This document shows positions 35,381 to 48,902 of a stretch of 64,000 nt of DNA, one piece after another; positions within the stretch are counted from its first letter, which is position 1, and every line of letters starts with the position of its first letter. The notes under the pieces are model-generated. The model saw only the letters and a program-made list of their open reading frames with translations, was not told the DNA's origin and searched no databases. The translations under genes were made by a program, and so were the position numbers. This DNA is from Penicillus capitatus. Lineage: Eukaryota; Chlorophyta. The DNA is taken from the NCBI GenBank assembly GCA_965649825.1, contig OZ287695.1, positions 558,001 through 622,000 on the forward strand, written 5' to 3'.

Positions 35381-38028
35381 TCACAGACGCAGAAGGTTCT
35401 CGAGGGACGTTCTTGTTGAATAAGAACACCCAGAAATCCTTCCATCGCAGATAACGTCAAAAGGTGTTTCTCCCCTTGCGTTGGTTAATATCTTCCAGGC
35501 TCCGGCATCCAGCAAAATCTGTAACACGTCATTAGACTTTGCGATGGTGCCTCTGACTCGCCTTTGTTATCTCTAGATGACCATCGAGATAACCATACCG
35601 TGCTGCAAGGTGTAGTGGAGTTCGACTATGTATATCAACAACATTGACACCAGCATCTTCTTCAATCAACAACTGTAATGAGACAAGGTAGAAATGAAGA
35701 CAAAAGACAATGGGAAGAATGCACCTTTACGATCCCAGGCGTCCCAAAAGTCGCGGCCATGTGAAGTGGCGTCCATCCGCTATTGTCGACGGAATCGACC
35801 TTCGCGCCATGCCTGATCAGGATCTGGCGAATGGCCTTTCTGTCGATACGTGGACAAAGTGAATGGATAACTGACCTCGACCACTTTGACGTCTCTGGAT
35901 ATCGCAGCGAGATGCAGAGGAGTCCATCCTTCCTCGTTGACGACATCGATCTTCGCTCCATGTCCGACAAGAATCTGGCGAATGGCTGTTTCTGCCAATA
36001 AGGGGCGAGGTGGATGAGTAGCTGACCTCGACCACCTTGGCGTCTCTGGATAGCGCAGCGAGGTGCAGAGGAGTGAGTTCATCGTCGTTGACCTTGTTGA
36101 CCTTCGCTCCGCGATCGATGAGTACCTATCCAGGCACCTGTCGAGAAACCCATGAGCACGTCATAACTCGCCTGCACAGTTCTCGGGTGACTTTTCCGCG
36201 CAGCCAAATGCAAGGATGTGTTTCCATAGACATTGGCGGCGTTCACTTGAGCGTCGTGATCCAAAAGAATCTGCGAACGATCGTCTGAGTAGACGCCTGA
36301 GATCAGATCGTATATTCACCTTCGCCACCTTCACGTGTCCGGTCTCGGCTGCCACGTGCAATGGAGTCACTCTGTAGTCAGTAGGCGTATCAATGGCTGC
36401 GCCATACTCCAGAAGAATCTAACATTGCAAGCACAAGGATTCAATGGACAGAGACTTTGTGTTGGACTCTGGAATGCAGAGTGGATTCAAAGGACACATC
36501 ACCTCAGTGCATTCTGGCGCATTGTGATACGCCGACCAGTGCAACAACGTGAAGCGCTGCTGTGACTGATACCCATCCACTCGAGATTCTAACGTGCGGC
36601 GCGAATCTGGATCCAGTCCCTCGAGAAGAGCAGCTTCCAACTTCAGGGCATTGTCATCCTTTACGGAGCGATACGCTTTCTACAGAACTCTCTTTCCATA
36701 GACATATCTTCTGCACTGTCGATGCAACCTTAAGCAGTTCCTTCTGTGAAAGTTCTGCTAACTGTTTGCGTTCCTCTCTAATCTTCCGCTTCTCTGCCTG
36801 TTCCTTTTTCGTTTTCTTGTCTGTCTGGCGTTCGGTCTGTGGAGTCCGTATGCCTTCTTTTCCATCTGCCGAAGGAGGCTTGCGCGAGTGTGCTCGATCT
36901 CTCTTCTGTTCTAGAAGATTAGACACGAGAAAGCAAATGCGGAATACAGTTCACCTCTGGATTCTCGCCGATTGTTTCTTGAATCCAATCCCAGAATGCG
37001 CCGATGCTTGTGTAGATGGTCGGTGATTGATCGGTACAGTCTTCGGACCCCGTGGACGTTACGCCGACAATTAGGTCGAGTTCTGGGTTCCCGGCTGCAA
37101 TGCTGCTTCCAGATCTGTCAGGGATCAACAGTGGACCACCCGAATCACCTTCAACAGAGGAGACTTGGCAGAGAATAATGCTGTCGAGTATTAAACCTCT
37201 GCATGTATTCTCGTTCGCCAGTCCAGCACAAATCGAGTGCTTCTTGACAGCGTCTCCCAGAAATTCTCTGCAGTTGCGATTTTTCACATACACCAGGCTG
37301 GCTGCAATCTGTAAAGCGTTCGGATTTCTTCCAGTCTCGTTCAGTCCCCAACCGAGTGCGGTGAACAGTTTGCCAGAGTGAAATTCACCTCCCTGAGTAT
37401 CGAGTGACGGTAGTGTGAGATTCGCTTCTTTATTCAGTTTGACGACGGCGATATCATATCCATCCTCCACGTTACCGGTCCAAGATTCGTGCCAGTGACT
37501 TTCCTGTCCGCTGAACACCTAGCAGCTTCCACCTTGGAAGAAAGAGATGGTCGTGAACAGGTGATTACTTTTTCTGGATCGTCCGTGTCCAGTTTGTGGA
37601 TACCGCACCAGACAAGAGGATTTCTGCCGAGGCTATTTGGAACGGCTGGGTCGACGCAGTGTGCTGCAGTGACCACCCATTGTGATCGAATAAGGAATCC
37701 GCCGCAGAGATGCTTCTTTTCTTCTCGTCTGGAAAGACTGCAAATGTAAGGGAACCGTCCCTCTGGTGCATCTCCACCCTGCGAGTTGAATGTGTGGTAA
37801 ACCCCCAACTCGTGGGTGGTCCTTAAACTTACGATGACGTAGGGAACGAGTCGCAGCTTAGGGGCCAGTACTTCTGAATCGTTAAAACACAAAAAGTCGG
37901 AGATGCCGGCACGGAATGGCAGTACCTTCTCTCTTTCGACACGCTGCTAGGCGGAAGTGCAGGAGGAGCAGTAGAGATAGGCGAAAACCGAGACGACAAC
38001 GCGAAACGTTGGAGAGCTTCATCCTCAT
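35381..38028 (-). CDS. gene E: secreted S1 protease fused to ankyrin repeats (N189 type)
   Basis: The ATG at 38028 starts [20 protein letters not shown] (signal peptide; an in-frame Met at 38082 would add 18 residues before it). Exon 1 ends phase 1 and the next exon gives LAPKLRLVPYVI, then GGDAPEGRF: P1 for activation is Tyr. The triad is in TAAHC, GYDIAVVKL and GDSGGP; S1 is Asn (NENTCRGDSGGP) and position 226 Thr. A charged linker (TERQTDKKTKKEQAEKRK) and cap exon with [10 protein letters not shown]...[15 protein letters not shown] follow. Six ankyrin exons come next, one extended by four residues (ARYGYLDGHLEITK), then the cap ILLDAGAWKI, which lacks the usual SK. GC donors occur near 35562 and 36174. 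Frame intact. Confidence 0.8.
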
Positions 38029-38169
38029 GAATGTGTTCTGCAGCAATGGCGGGCGCTCAGGTGGCGCAAGTAATGGAGCCATTTAAGTAGCTCCCTCTAT
38101 CCGTCTAGCGACTGGTGGCCGTTGAAAGAGACGAGACCGTTCATGCCTTTCGTAATCGTCCAGGCTTGC

Positions 38170-38272
38170 CACGTGCTGACCTGGCACGTGTGGGAGGATT
38201 GAATGCTTCCAGCACCTTATATGCACCCACCCGCCCTTCTTCACTATGCCGTTAGACCAAATCTAATTGGTC
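38170..38272. promoter_or_regulatory. paired CACGTG boxes and inverted CCAAT-like palindrome, gene E
   Basis: CACGTG at 38170-38175 and 38185-38190, nine bases apart, then GACCAAATCTAATTGGTC (38255-38272), an imperfect palindrome holding an ATTGG box. The same set with the same spacing lies upstream of G (46839-46859 and 46924-46941). They sit about 140-245 bp before the start of E. These look like transcription-factor sites (bHLH/bZIP-type and CCAAT-type by sequence), but function is inferred. Confidence 0.5.
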
Positions 38273-38879
38273 TATCGACATGCTTTGGTGGAATATAGAT
38301 GCAGAGTCGGATGCGAAGTCGCTGAGAACACAATGCCACAGAATGCACCAAGGAATTCCTGAACGTGCCAACGACGGCATGTTTTCTTTGTTGAGTATAA
38401 TCAATCTTACAACATGTTAGTTGCCGTCCCCGGTCGGCTGCGATTGGCTGTTGAACAAAGGCTGTCAACGATGCCATCGACATCTTCTGGGAACTAAAAC
38501 TGCTATCAACAACAGTGAGTGTTTCAACTGTCACTCAATTATGGTCAGTGCTTGTCTCGGCCAGGTGTGCTCCATCGGGCGGCATCCTAAGAAAGCAAGT
38601 TATCAGACAAATGAATTTGATAATTAAGGCAGCTGAAAGAATGGCGATTGGAGAGTCGATTGCAGAGGGGGAGCAGAGTAACAGAAGATGGCAAAGGCCT
38701 GCAGGGCTCAAGATCTCGACATCCTCTATAAAACGGTGTTCTCATCAACACTATGTGCATGAATTGTGGAGGTTATGTAAAGCATGGAGTGGCTGGACTC
38801 GCCTACCGTCGATCTACCACGCCATCCTGTCATCCCGATCAAGACCAGTTACATCTACAGTCAATTCAGTTTTATTCAG

Positions 38880-39200
38880 TCGTTTCCTTCCGACACCAGT
38901 CCCGTCTCTATTCATTGCCAACGACGACGAGGAAGAGTGGGTGTCGCAGCCGAAGCCGAAGCCACGCTCTTCCCTCGATGGCGATTCGGGAGTGGAACTT
39001 TATTCGTTGTCCACAGCAGAGTTCAGACGAGTTTTGCGGATAGGCCAAAGTCGCAACAAGGGTGAGAAAGTCGAAGAACCTCTCGAATTGACTATACAAT
39101 TCCTTCGGAAACATCCAACACTAGCCGAATTGCTGGTGCTCGAAGAAAAGCGTGTGTGCATGAAGCAATTGGGGAATCTGACAAAGGTCGGCCGCACAAG
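38880..39200 (+). pseudogene. TPR-like protein fragment, copy 1
   Basis: Reads RIGQSRNKGEKVEEPLELTI, then LRKHPTLAELLVLE and QLGNLTKV, a helix-turn-helix pattern typical of tetratricopeptide repeats. A splice donor-like GTCGGC follows. It sits in a longer frame from 38515 whose first part is not conserved. The sister copy at 47530-47870 has a stop and a frameshift, so both are taken as relics, though this copy has no visible break. Confidence 0.4.
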
Positions 39201-39559
39201 GTTTCCTACATGAACGTGCAGTGATTTCCCAGACTCATAACCTGTCTTGCCAGAGGGAAGGCGCCTGATGCCAAAATGCAGAAACCGTGATGCATCCCTC
39301 TGCCGTTCGTCACCGGCGAAGAGATCTCCAATCGTGTCTCGAACGCACACAGAATAGTTGGGATTTGAAACCAGAAAAAAAAACAGCTCAGTTCTATTGC
39401 CAATCGTGCGAGAGTTCGCAGTGCGAGAAACGTGCAGGAAGAAACACAAGACGACATTGACAAGAGTGCTCACTGATGTAGCAACGTGTCTGAGGACGAA
39501 AGCATTCTTCGTTACAAACTGTGATGCTGTGATGCAGCGACCACGCCGAGAAACAAGAC

Positions 39560-39830
39560 GAAGCGATGCAGCAATTTCAGGAACCTCCCAGCTTCCCTCC
39601 AGCTCCGTACAATTTAAAGTGTCCAACACAGAATCCCAGCAGGCGAGCATCGCTTTCGTTACATCGATGGAGGTTTTTGACATTGCCAGTTGGAAAAGCC
39701 CATGGAGTACTACACGATGACAGTCGAAGAAGACCCGTCCCATGTCATTGCCAGGCACTGGCAATACAGCCAGAATGGAAGTCCGTTTTCTTCAAGAAGG
39801 TGGTTAAAGGTCCGACAGAGGACCGTTTCG
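39560..39830 (+). pseudogene. BTB gene relic, copy 1
   Basis: Weakly matches the second exon of the BTB gene at 20506-20898: the TTTTTGACATTGCCAGTTGGA block corresponds to its intron-exon border, and GGAAGTCCGTTTTCTTCAAGAAG matches its end (about 39779-39800). The middle is deleted and the frame is lost. A 254-aa minus frame over this region (39000-39764) is a chance opening. Confidence 0.5.
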
Positions 39831-40070
39831 TCGCTCGGATTCGTTCATCACTGATTGATTTGTGCAAAAGACTCTCTCCAATACTGTCGCGTTTAATTCA
39901 GCATCGTTCGAAGACGAAGAATGCGTCACGCTATTGTTTCGTTTGCATTCGACGGCGGCGAGGGCGATCAGAACGCACAGAGGTAATATTGCAGAGAGTG
40001 TTTGTCGACACAGGAACGAAATACAGCGACAGGGTTCGTTGCTGTGGAAAGGCCAAAGAGATGCAGGAGT

Positions 40071-42676
<2,606 letters not shown>

Positions 42677-43584
42677 CTTCTCCAACGAGAATGGCGTTTA
42701 GATGCGGAAACAGTCAACCAGTCCCGAGTCATCTGTTGTACCAAATCGATCTCGAATCATTTGCGTTCCGACAGAATCGCATCATCAGACGTAAGTTGTT
42801 AGACGTGATCGACGATTTGGGACAGACCTAGAACTGTCCAAATTGTTCGGCGTTTTATGGCGATCATACTAGCGATTCGAGTTTCAATCTCTAGCATCTC
42901 AGATGGAGAAGATCAGCTACTGGCTGTTTGTCTAAGGGCAAGCGTCAGAATCCTAGATTGACTGTCGAAGTCTATGCTAATCGATCAGGAAGTGTTGTCC
43001 GCTCAAGCCCAAGTGTTGTTTTCGTTGTGGGAACTGGCTTTGTAATGTTTACGCTTAGTGTCATGTAATATCGGAATACACCGTTTGCGAGGATATCTAG
43101 CAATTGGGACGCAGCTTAGAACAATAGCTCAAAATGATTACTAAATCCAACAAATGGGAGTTCAGACTTGACAGTGAAAGAAGCAATAAGACGTCTCTGA
43201 ACTCTGCGCACAAGCCACTCAGTCATTCCCATAACAAAGATGAATAATGTGATCTCGATAACCAATAATACCCAGTGACAGATAGAGTGAGAATGCGGTT
43301 ATTCATCAATAAACAGATGATGTTGAAATGCAACAAATGTTTCAGTTTTAGTCCTAAGACCAGCATTTATTAGTAATCAAATTGGATAACAAACACAACG
43401 ATCTTAATGACCTCTCTCCTCCTGCACACAGAAAAACAAACGTTTGGTTCCTCTTTCATCTGATCTTAGTGTTTGACCAGTATTCGTCACACAACAAAGA
43501 AACAATGTCAAAACAAAATCAGCAAGAGGGTAAACAGCAGTCTTAGTGGAATGTTTATTGGTGGAGGGCTTCGTTGACATCTGC

Positions 43585-46500
43585 TCACGGACGCAGAAGT
43601 GTCTCGAGGTAGGTTCGTGTGGTATCAGAACACTCAGAAGTCTTTCCACGACAGATAAAATCAAAAGGCGTGTGTCCAAACATATTGACGACCGTCTTCG
43701 AAGCTCCGGCATCCAACAGAATCTGCAACACTATTAGACTTTGAGATGGTACCTCTGACTTGCCTTTACTATCTCTGTTCGACCATTCCATGCTGCAGCG
43801 TGAAGTGGAGTGTTTCCAGTTGCCGTAGTACTTGTAAGGACATCGGCATCAGCTTCAAGCAGCAACTGTAATAGGTAAGGTTGAAAAAAGATAGAAGAAA
43901 ATGGGAGGAATGCACCTTTACGACCTCAGGATTCCTTAATGACGCGGCATAGTGAATTGGCATCCATCCATCTTCGTCGACGATATCGACCTTGGCTCCG
44001 TGTTCAAGGAGCATCTGGCAGTCGACAGTTCCTGTCAGTCAGGCAGCGAAGTAAATATGTGAACGACCTCGACCACGTTGGCGTCTGCGCTCACCGCGGC
44101 ATAGTGAAGTGCCGTCATTCCTTTCTCGTCAACGACATCGATCTTCGCTCCGTTTTCTAGGAGGATCTGACAGCCAACAGTTTCTGTCAATCAGGCAGCG
44201 AAGTAAATGTGCAAACAACCTCGACCAAGCTAACGTTTGCGGACTTCGCGGCATAGTGAAGTGGCGTGTATCCATTCTTGTAGACGATATCGGCATTTGC
44301 TTCGTGTTCGAGGAGAATCTGACAATCGACAGTTTCTGTCAATCAGTAAAGGAAATAAGTGCACAAACGACCTTGATCACGTTGGCGTCTTCTAGGGCAA
44401 AGGCATATTGAAGTGGCGTCCATCCGTTCTCGTCGACGACATCAGTTTTCGCTCCGTGTTCGAGGAGGATCTGATAGTCGACAGTTCCTGTCTGTCAGAA
44501 GAAGAATCGAGTGTGTAAACGACCGTGATCATGTCGACGCGGGTGGAGAGGACAGCAAGATGAAGTGGCGTCCATCCACTCTTGCCGCTGACATCGACCT
44601 TCGCTCCGTGCTTGAAGAGGATCTGATAGTCGGCAGTTTATGTCAGTCAGTAAAGGAAGTGCGTATGCAAATGACCTTGACTACGTTAATGTCTCCGTAG
44701 ACGACGGCAAAGTGGAGTGGGGTCCATCCACCATTGTCGACCTTGTTGACCTTCGCTCCGTGTTTAATGAGTACCTATCTAAGCACTCGCCGGGAACCCC
44801 AAGAGCACATCATGACTCGCCTTTACGGTTCTCGAGTGTCTGTTCTGTGCAGCCCAGTGCAGGGATGTGTTTCCATAGACATTAACGGCGTTCACATTGG
44901 CGTCGTGATTCAGAAGAACCTACGAACAAACGTTGGGGCAGAAACCCGAAACCTCACAGTGCGAATTCACCTTCACCACGTTTGTGTGTCCGGACGCCGC
45001 TGCCACATGCAAAGGAGTATCTCGGTCATCGTTGATCTGGTTGACGATTGCGCCATCTTCCAGAAGAACCTTAAATCGTGAGCACATGGATTCAATGGAC
45101 AGAGACGAGGTGTCTTGACTCTACGATCCAGTGTCGAATCAGAGAAGCATATTACCTTTGCGCAGTTAAACGCGTTGTAGTAGGCCGACCAGTGCAACAA
45201 AGAAAACGTCGTTCTCAAAATCACTGTAGCATTGCTTTTGCGTAGTCTGCTTCGGGACTTGTGAAAAGAATCTGAATCCAGTCCCTCCAGAAGCGCAGCT
45301 TTCAACTTCAGGGCATTGTCATCCTTCATCGCGCGATAAGCTTCCTACAGAACCGTCTGTTCACTCACAGCGATCTTCACTCTCATCTTACCCTGATCAG
45401 CGTTTTCTGCAGAAGTTCCGACAGCCGATTGCGTTCGTCTTCAAGTTCCTGTCGATTCAACGACTCTTCTTTCAGTTTATCTTTTGCAGGCTCATCTACC
45501 TCTGGAAATCGCACGCCAGGACCCGTCGGAGGCGACTCGACTAGGCACGGTTGACCTATCTCCTGTTCCAGACAAATCAGACACGAGGAATCAAATGCAG
45601 AATGCAGTTTACCTCTTCGCCGATTTTCTCTTCAATCCAATCCCAGAATGCGCCGATGCTTGTGTAGATCGTCGGCGAAGAATCATTACAGTTTTCGGAC
45701 CCCGTCGATGTTACGCCAACAATCAGGTCGTGTCTCGGGTTCCCGCCTACCACGCTGTCTCCAAGTCTGTCAGGAATCAGCAGTGGACCGCCAGAATCGC
45801 CTTCCATAAACAAAGCTCGGCAAAAAGCAGTGCTTACGAGCATGAGACCTCTGCATGTGTTCTTTTTTGAGTCCCCGGCACAGATCGAATGTTTTTTGAC
45901 GGCGTCTCCCAGAAACTCTTTGCAGTCGTGTTGTTTTACATACGCCAGGTTTTCTGCCATCTTTAAAGAATTCGGATTCTTTCCAGTCTCGTCCAGTCCC
46001 CAGCCGAGTGCGGTGAACATCGTGCCTGCGCGATAATCGTCTCCCTGAGTGTCTATCGACGGCAGTGGGAGATTCGCTTTTTTGTTCAGTTTAACGACGG
46101 CGATGTCATATCCATCTTCCACATTACCAGTCCAAGCATCCGGCCAGTAACTTTCCTCCCCACTGAACACCTGGAAACCTCTATGTAGACAAGAGAGTGA
46201 ACGGCGTTGAGCAGGTGGTTACTTTCTCGGAGTCGTTTGTGTTGGACTTGTGACTACCGCATCGGATAAACGGATTTCTGCCGATGCTGTCCAGAGATGG
46301 GTCGATGCAGTGCGCGGCAGTGACCACCCATTGTGGTCGAATGAGGAATCCGCCACAGCGATGGAGCTTATCTCCCCGTCTGGAGAGGCTGCAAACGTAA
46401 GGGAACCGTCTTTCAAATGCCACGTCGCCCTGTGACAAGAACGCGTAGTATAACCTAAATTCATGTGCGCGCGATGCGCAAGCCTCACCATGATGTAAGG

Positions 46501-46681
46501 GACTAGACGCGGCTTGGAGGCCAGTGCACCTTAACGGTTAAAACACATACACGCGTCGGAAACGCCGACACGGAGTGGCAGTACCTTCTTCTTTTCGACA
46601 TGCTGATATGTTGACGTGTAGGAGAAGCAGCAGGGAGATACGAAAGCCGAGACGGCAACGTGAAATGGAAAAGAGCTTCAT
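43585..46681 (-). CDS. gene G: secreted S1 protease fused to ankyrin repeats (N189 type), longest array
   Basis: The ATG at 46681 gives MKLFSISRCRLGFRISLLLL (signal peptide). The activation region reads RLVPYIM then GDVAFERRF, so neither the classical IVGG nor a basic P1 is present. The triad is in TAAHC, GYDIAVVKL and GDSGGP; S1 is Asn (KKNTCRGDSGGP), 226 Thr. The cap exon ends LLHWSAYYNAFNCAK. Nine ankyrin exons follow, five of them clearly related to each other (ILLEHGAKTDVVDENGW, ILLENGAKIDVVDEKGM and so on) with similar introns, showing recent expansion. The final cap is ILLDAGASKT...CSDTTR. GC donors lie near 43764 and 44823. Several introns start GTCATT or GTCGTT rather than GTRAGT. 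Frame intact. Confidence 0.8.
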
Positions 46682-46716
46682 ACTCACGCTCAAGGTAAAA
46701 ACGTGTCCTGCAGTAG

Positions 46717-46941
46717 TGGCGGGCGTTTAAGTAGCGCCAGTGATTGATCCATTAAAGCGCACTTCTATCCGTTCAGTGACTGGTGGTCGTCGAGAAAGAC
46801 GAGACCGTTCATGTCTTTTCGTAATCGTCCAGGATTGCCACGTGCTGACCTGGCACGTGTGGGAGGATTGAATGCTTCCAGCAGTTCATATGCACCCATC
46901 CACGCTTCTTCACGATGCTGTTAGACCAAATCTAATTGGTC
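46717..46941. promoter_or_regulatory. gene G upstream elements
   Basis: From the start codon outward: TGGCGGGCGTTTAAGT (46717-46732), CACGTG twice (46839-46844 and 46854-46859, nine bases apart) and GACCAAATCTAATTGGTC (46924-46941). All are shared with E, and the first also with B and I. Confidence 0.5.
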
Positions 46942-47529
46942 TATCGACATGCTTTGGTGGATAATGGATGCAGAGTCGGATGCGAAGTCGCTGAGAACAC
47001 ATTGTTACGCAGAGCTTTCAGTAATTCTTGAGCCTTTCAGTCACGACATGTGTTCTTGCAGAGTACAATCCTACAGCGGGTGCACTTCTTGGCGGGCTGC
47101 GACTGACTGTTGAACAAAGGTTGTTAACGATGTCATCGACATCTTCTGGGAACTAAAAAACTACTGTCCACAACAGCGAGTATGAAACAGTCGCTCACTT
47201 ATGGTCATTGACAGTGCTTGTCGCTGCCAGGTGTGCTCCATCGGGCAGCATCCTGCGAAAACAAATGTTCAGACAAATGAATTTGATGACTAGGGCAAGC
47301 AAAAGAATAATGATTGGAAGATCGATGACAGAGGGGCAACAGAGTAAGAGAAGATGGAATAGAGCAGCAACGGTTCAGGAACTCCCTATCCTTTTAAGCA
47401 TGATCTCAGTAACACTAGGGGATGTGAGTGAGAGAGAAATCCAATAAACTTGGCTTCATTCATCTACAGTCAATTTTTCATATTCTGTCATTTGAATCGA
47501 GGCCACTTACGTCTATCTACAGTCACTTC

Positions 47530-47870
47530 CATTTAGTTCAGCAAATTCCTTCCGGCGCCGGTCACGTCGCTGTTCGCTATGAACGGCGATACGGAAGAGT
47601 GGATGGTCGCGCGGCAGCAGCACTCTTATCTCAACCCCGATTTAAGAATGTAGCTCCATTCGTCGTCGTCTTGGGAGGAAGTCTCTGCACTGGACAAAGC
47701 GGAGATCGGACGTGCCTTGCGACTAAGCCGACTTCTTATCAAGAGTAAGAAATTCGAAGAAGCTCTCCAACTGACCGAAAAACTCTTCGGAAACATCCAA
47801 CACATGCCGAACTGCTGGTGCTCGAAGGAGCGTGCATGAAGCACTCGGGGAATCTGACAGAGGTCAGTAC
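47530..47870 (+). pseudogene. TPR-like protein fragment, copy 2
   Basis: Matches 38880-39200. It reads AEIGRALRLSRLLIKSKKFEEALQLTEK (two overlapping pieces), then shifts frame by one base near 47790 before HAELLVLEGACMKHSGNLTEV. A TAG stop interrupts upstream near 47652. Clearly decayed. Confidence 0.5.
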
Positions 47871-48239
47871 TTACGAAGTTACGTGTGCGAATGTGCAGGG
47901 GGGTTTTTTCAGACCATATTCTGTCTTGCCAAAGGGGAGACATATGATGTCAGAAATATGACAACCGTAATGCATCTTTCTGTCGTGGATCACCAACAAG
48001 GGAATCTCTAATTACGTCTCCGACTCGAAAAGAGCGTGTGATTTGAAGCCAGAAAACAGAGTTCAGTCCATCGACCATTTTGTGCGAGACCTTGCGGCGT
48101 GAGAATGCTCAAGAACTCAGGACGATATTGACAAGAGTGGTCACCGCTCTTGGAAGAGACCTGAAAAACACAGGCACTCTTTCTTAGGAATCGTGACGCC
48201 GTGCCGCAAAGGAACACTGTAGGGAAATCACAAAGCGAT

Positions 48240-48470
48240 GCAGAGATATATGAAAACTCTGAAGGCTCATTTCCACGTTCTCTCTCACTCTGTACAATCT
48301 GGCACCGTCCAGCATAGAATTTCAGCAAGTGATCGGCAGTTTTATTGTACTGATGGAGCATTTTGGCATTGTCAGGTGGAATAGATGAGAACGTTCGAGT
48401 TCGACCTCTTGCTGACGTTCTTGGACGATTCGATTTCAACATGATGTCGGTGGAAGATCTGATGGATGAC
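48240..48470 (+). pseudogene. BTB gene relic, copy 2
   Basis: Clear match to the BTB gene: GTTCGAGTTCGACCTCTTGC (about 48393) against the GTTCAAGTTCGACGCCTTGC of the BTB gene's second exon, then TTCTTGGACGATTCGATTTC. A jump to GTGGAAGATCTGAT follows, which is the gene's last codons, so about 290 bp of the exon are deleted. Confidence 0.6.
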
Positions 48471-48902
48471 CTTGTTTCGTCATTCGGATTCATTCCTCAC
48501 TGATTGATTTGCGCACAGGACTTTCTCCAGTGCTGTTTCGTTTAATCCAGCATCGTTCGGAGACGAAGAATGCGTCACGCTATTGTTTCTATCGCATTTG
48601 ACGGCGGTGCAAGCGAACAGACATTCGCCGATGGATTTCGAGTTTCGGTCAAAATGCAATCATTCCTTTCTCATTCGGCATCCACCTTGCATAAATGCAT
48701 GTTGCCAAAGGGACCGACAGAACCCTCTCAGAATCTAGGCGTGTTGTATTTGATTAATCAAAGTGGCGTTTGGATTCGCGGTAAACGTAATGGGAACGAT
48801 AGTCAAAGCTCGCAATTACGTTGCAGAGAGTGTTTGATGCCGGAAGAACAACATTCAGCGTCAGAATTCGTCGCTGCAGAAAGGCCAAAGAGACGCACAG
48901 GT

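Noticed and set aside
39000-39764. 254-aa minus-strand protein
   Set aside because: Overlaps the TPR and BTB relics on the other strand, is not open in the sister unit at 47.5-48.5 kb, and shows no domain.
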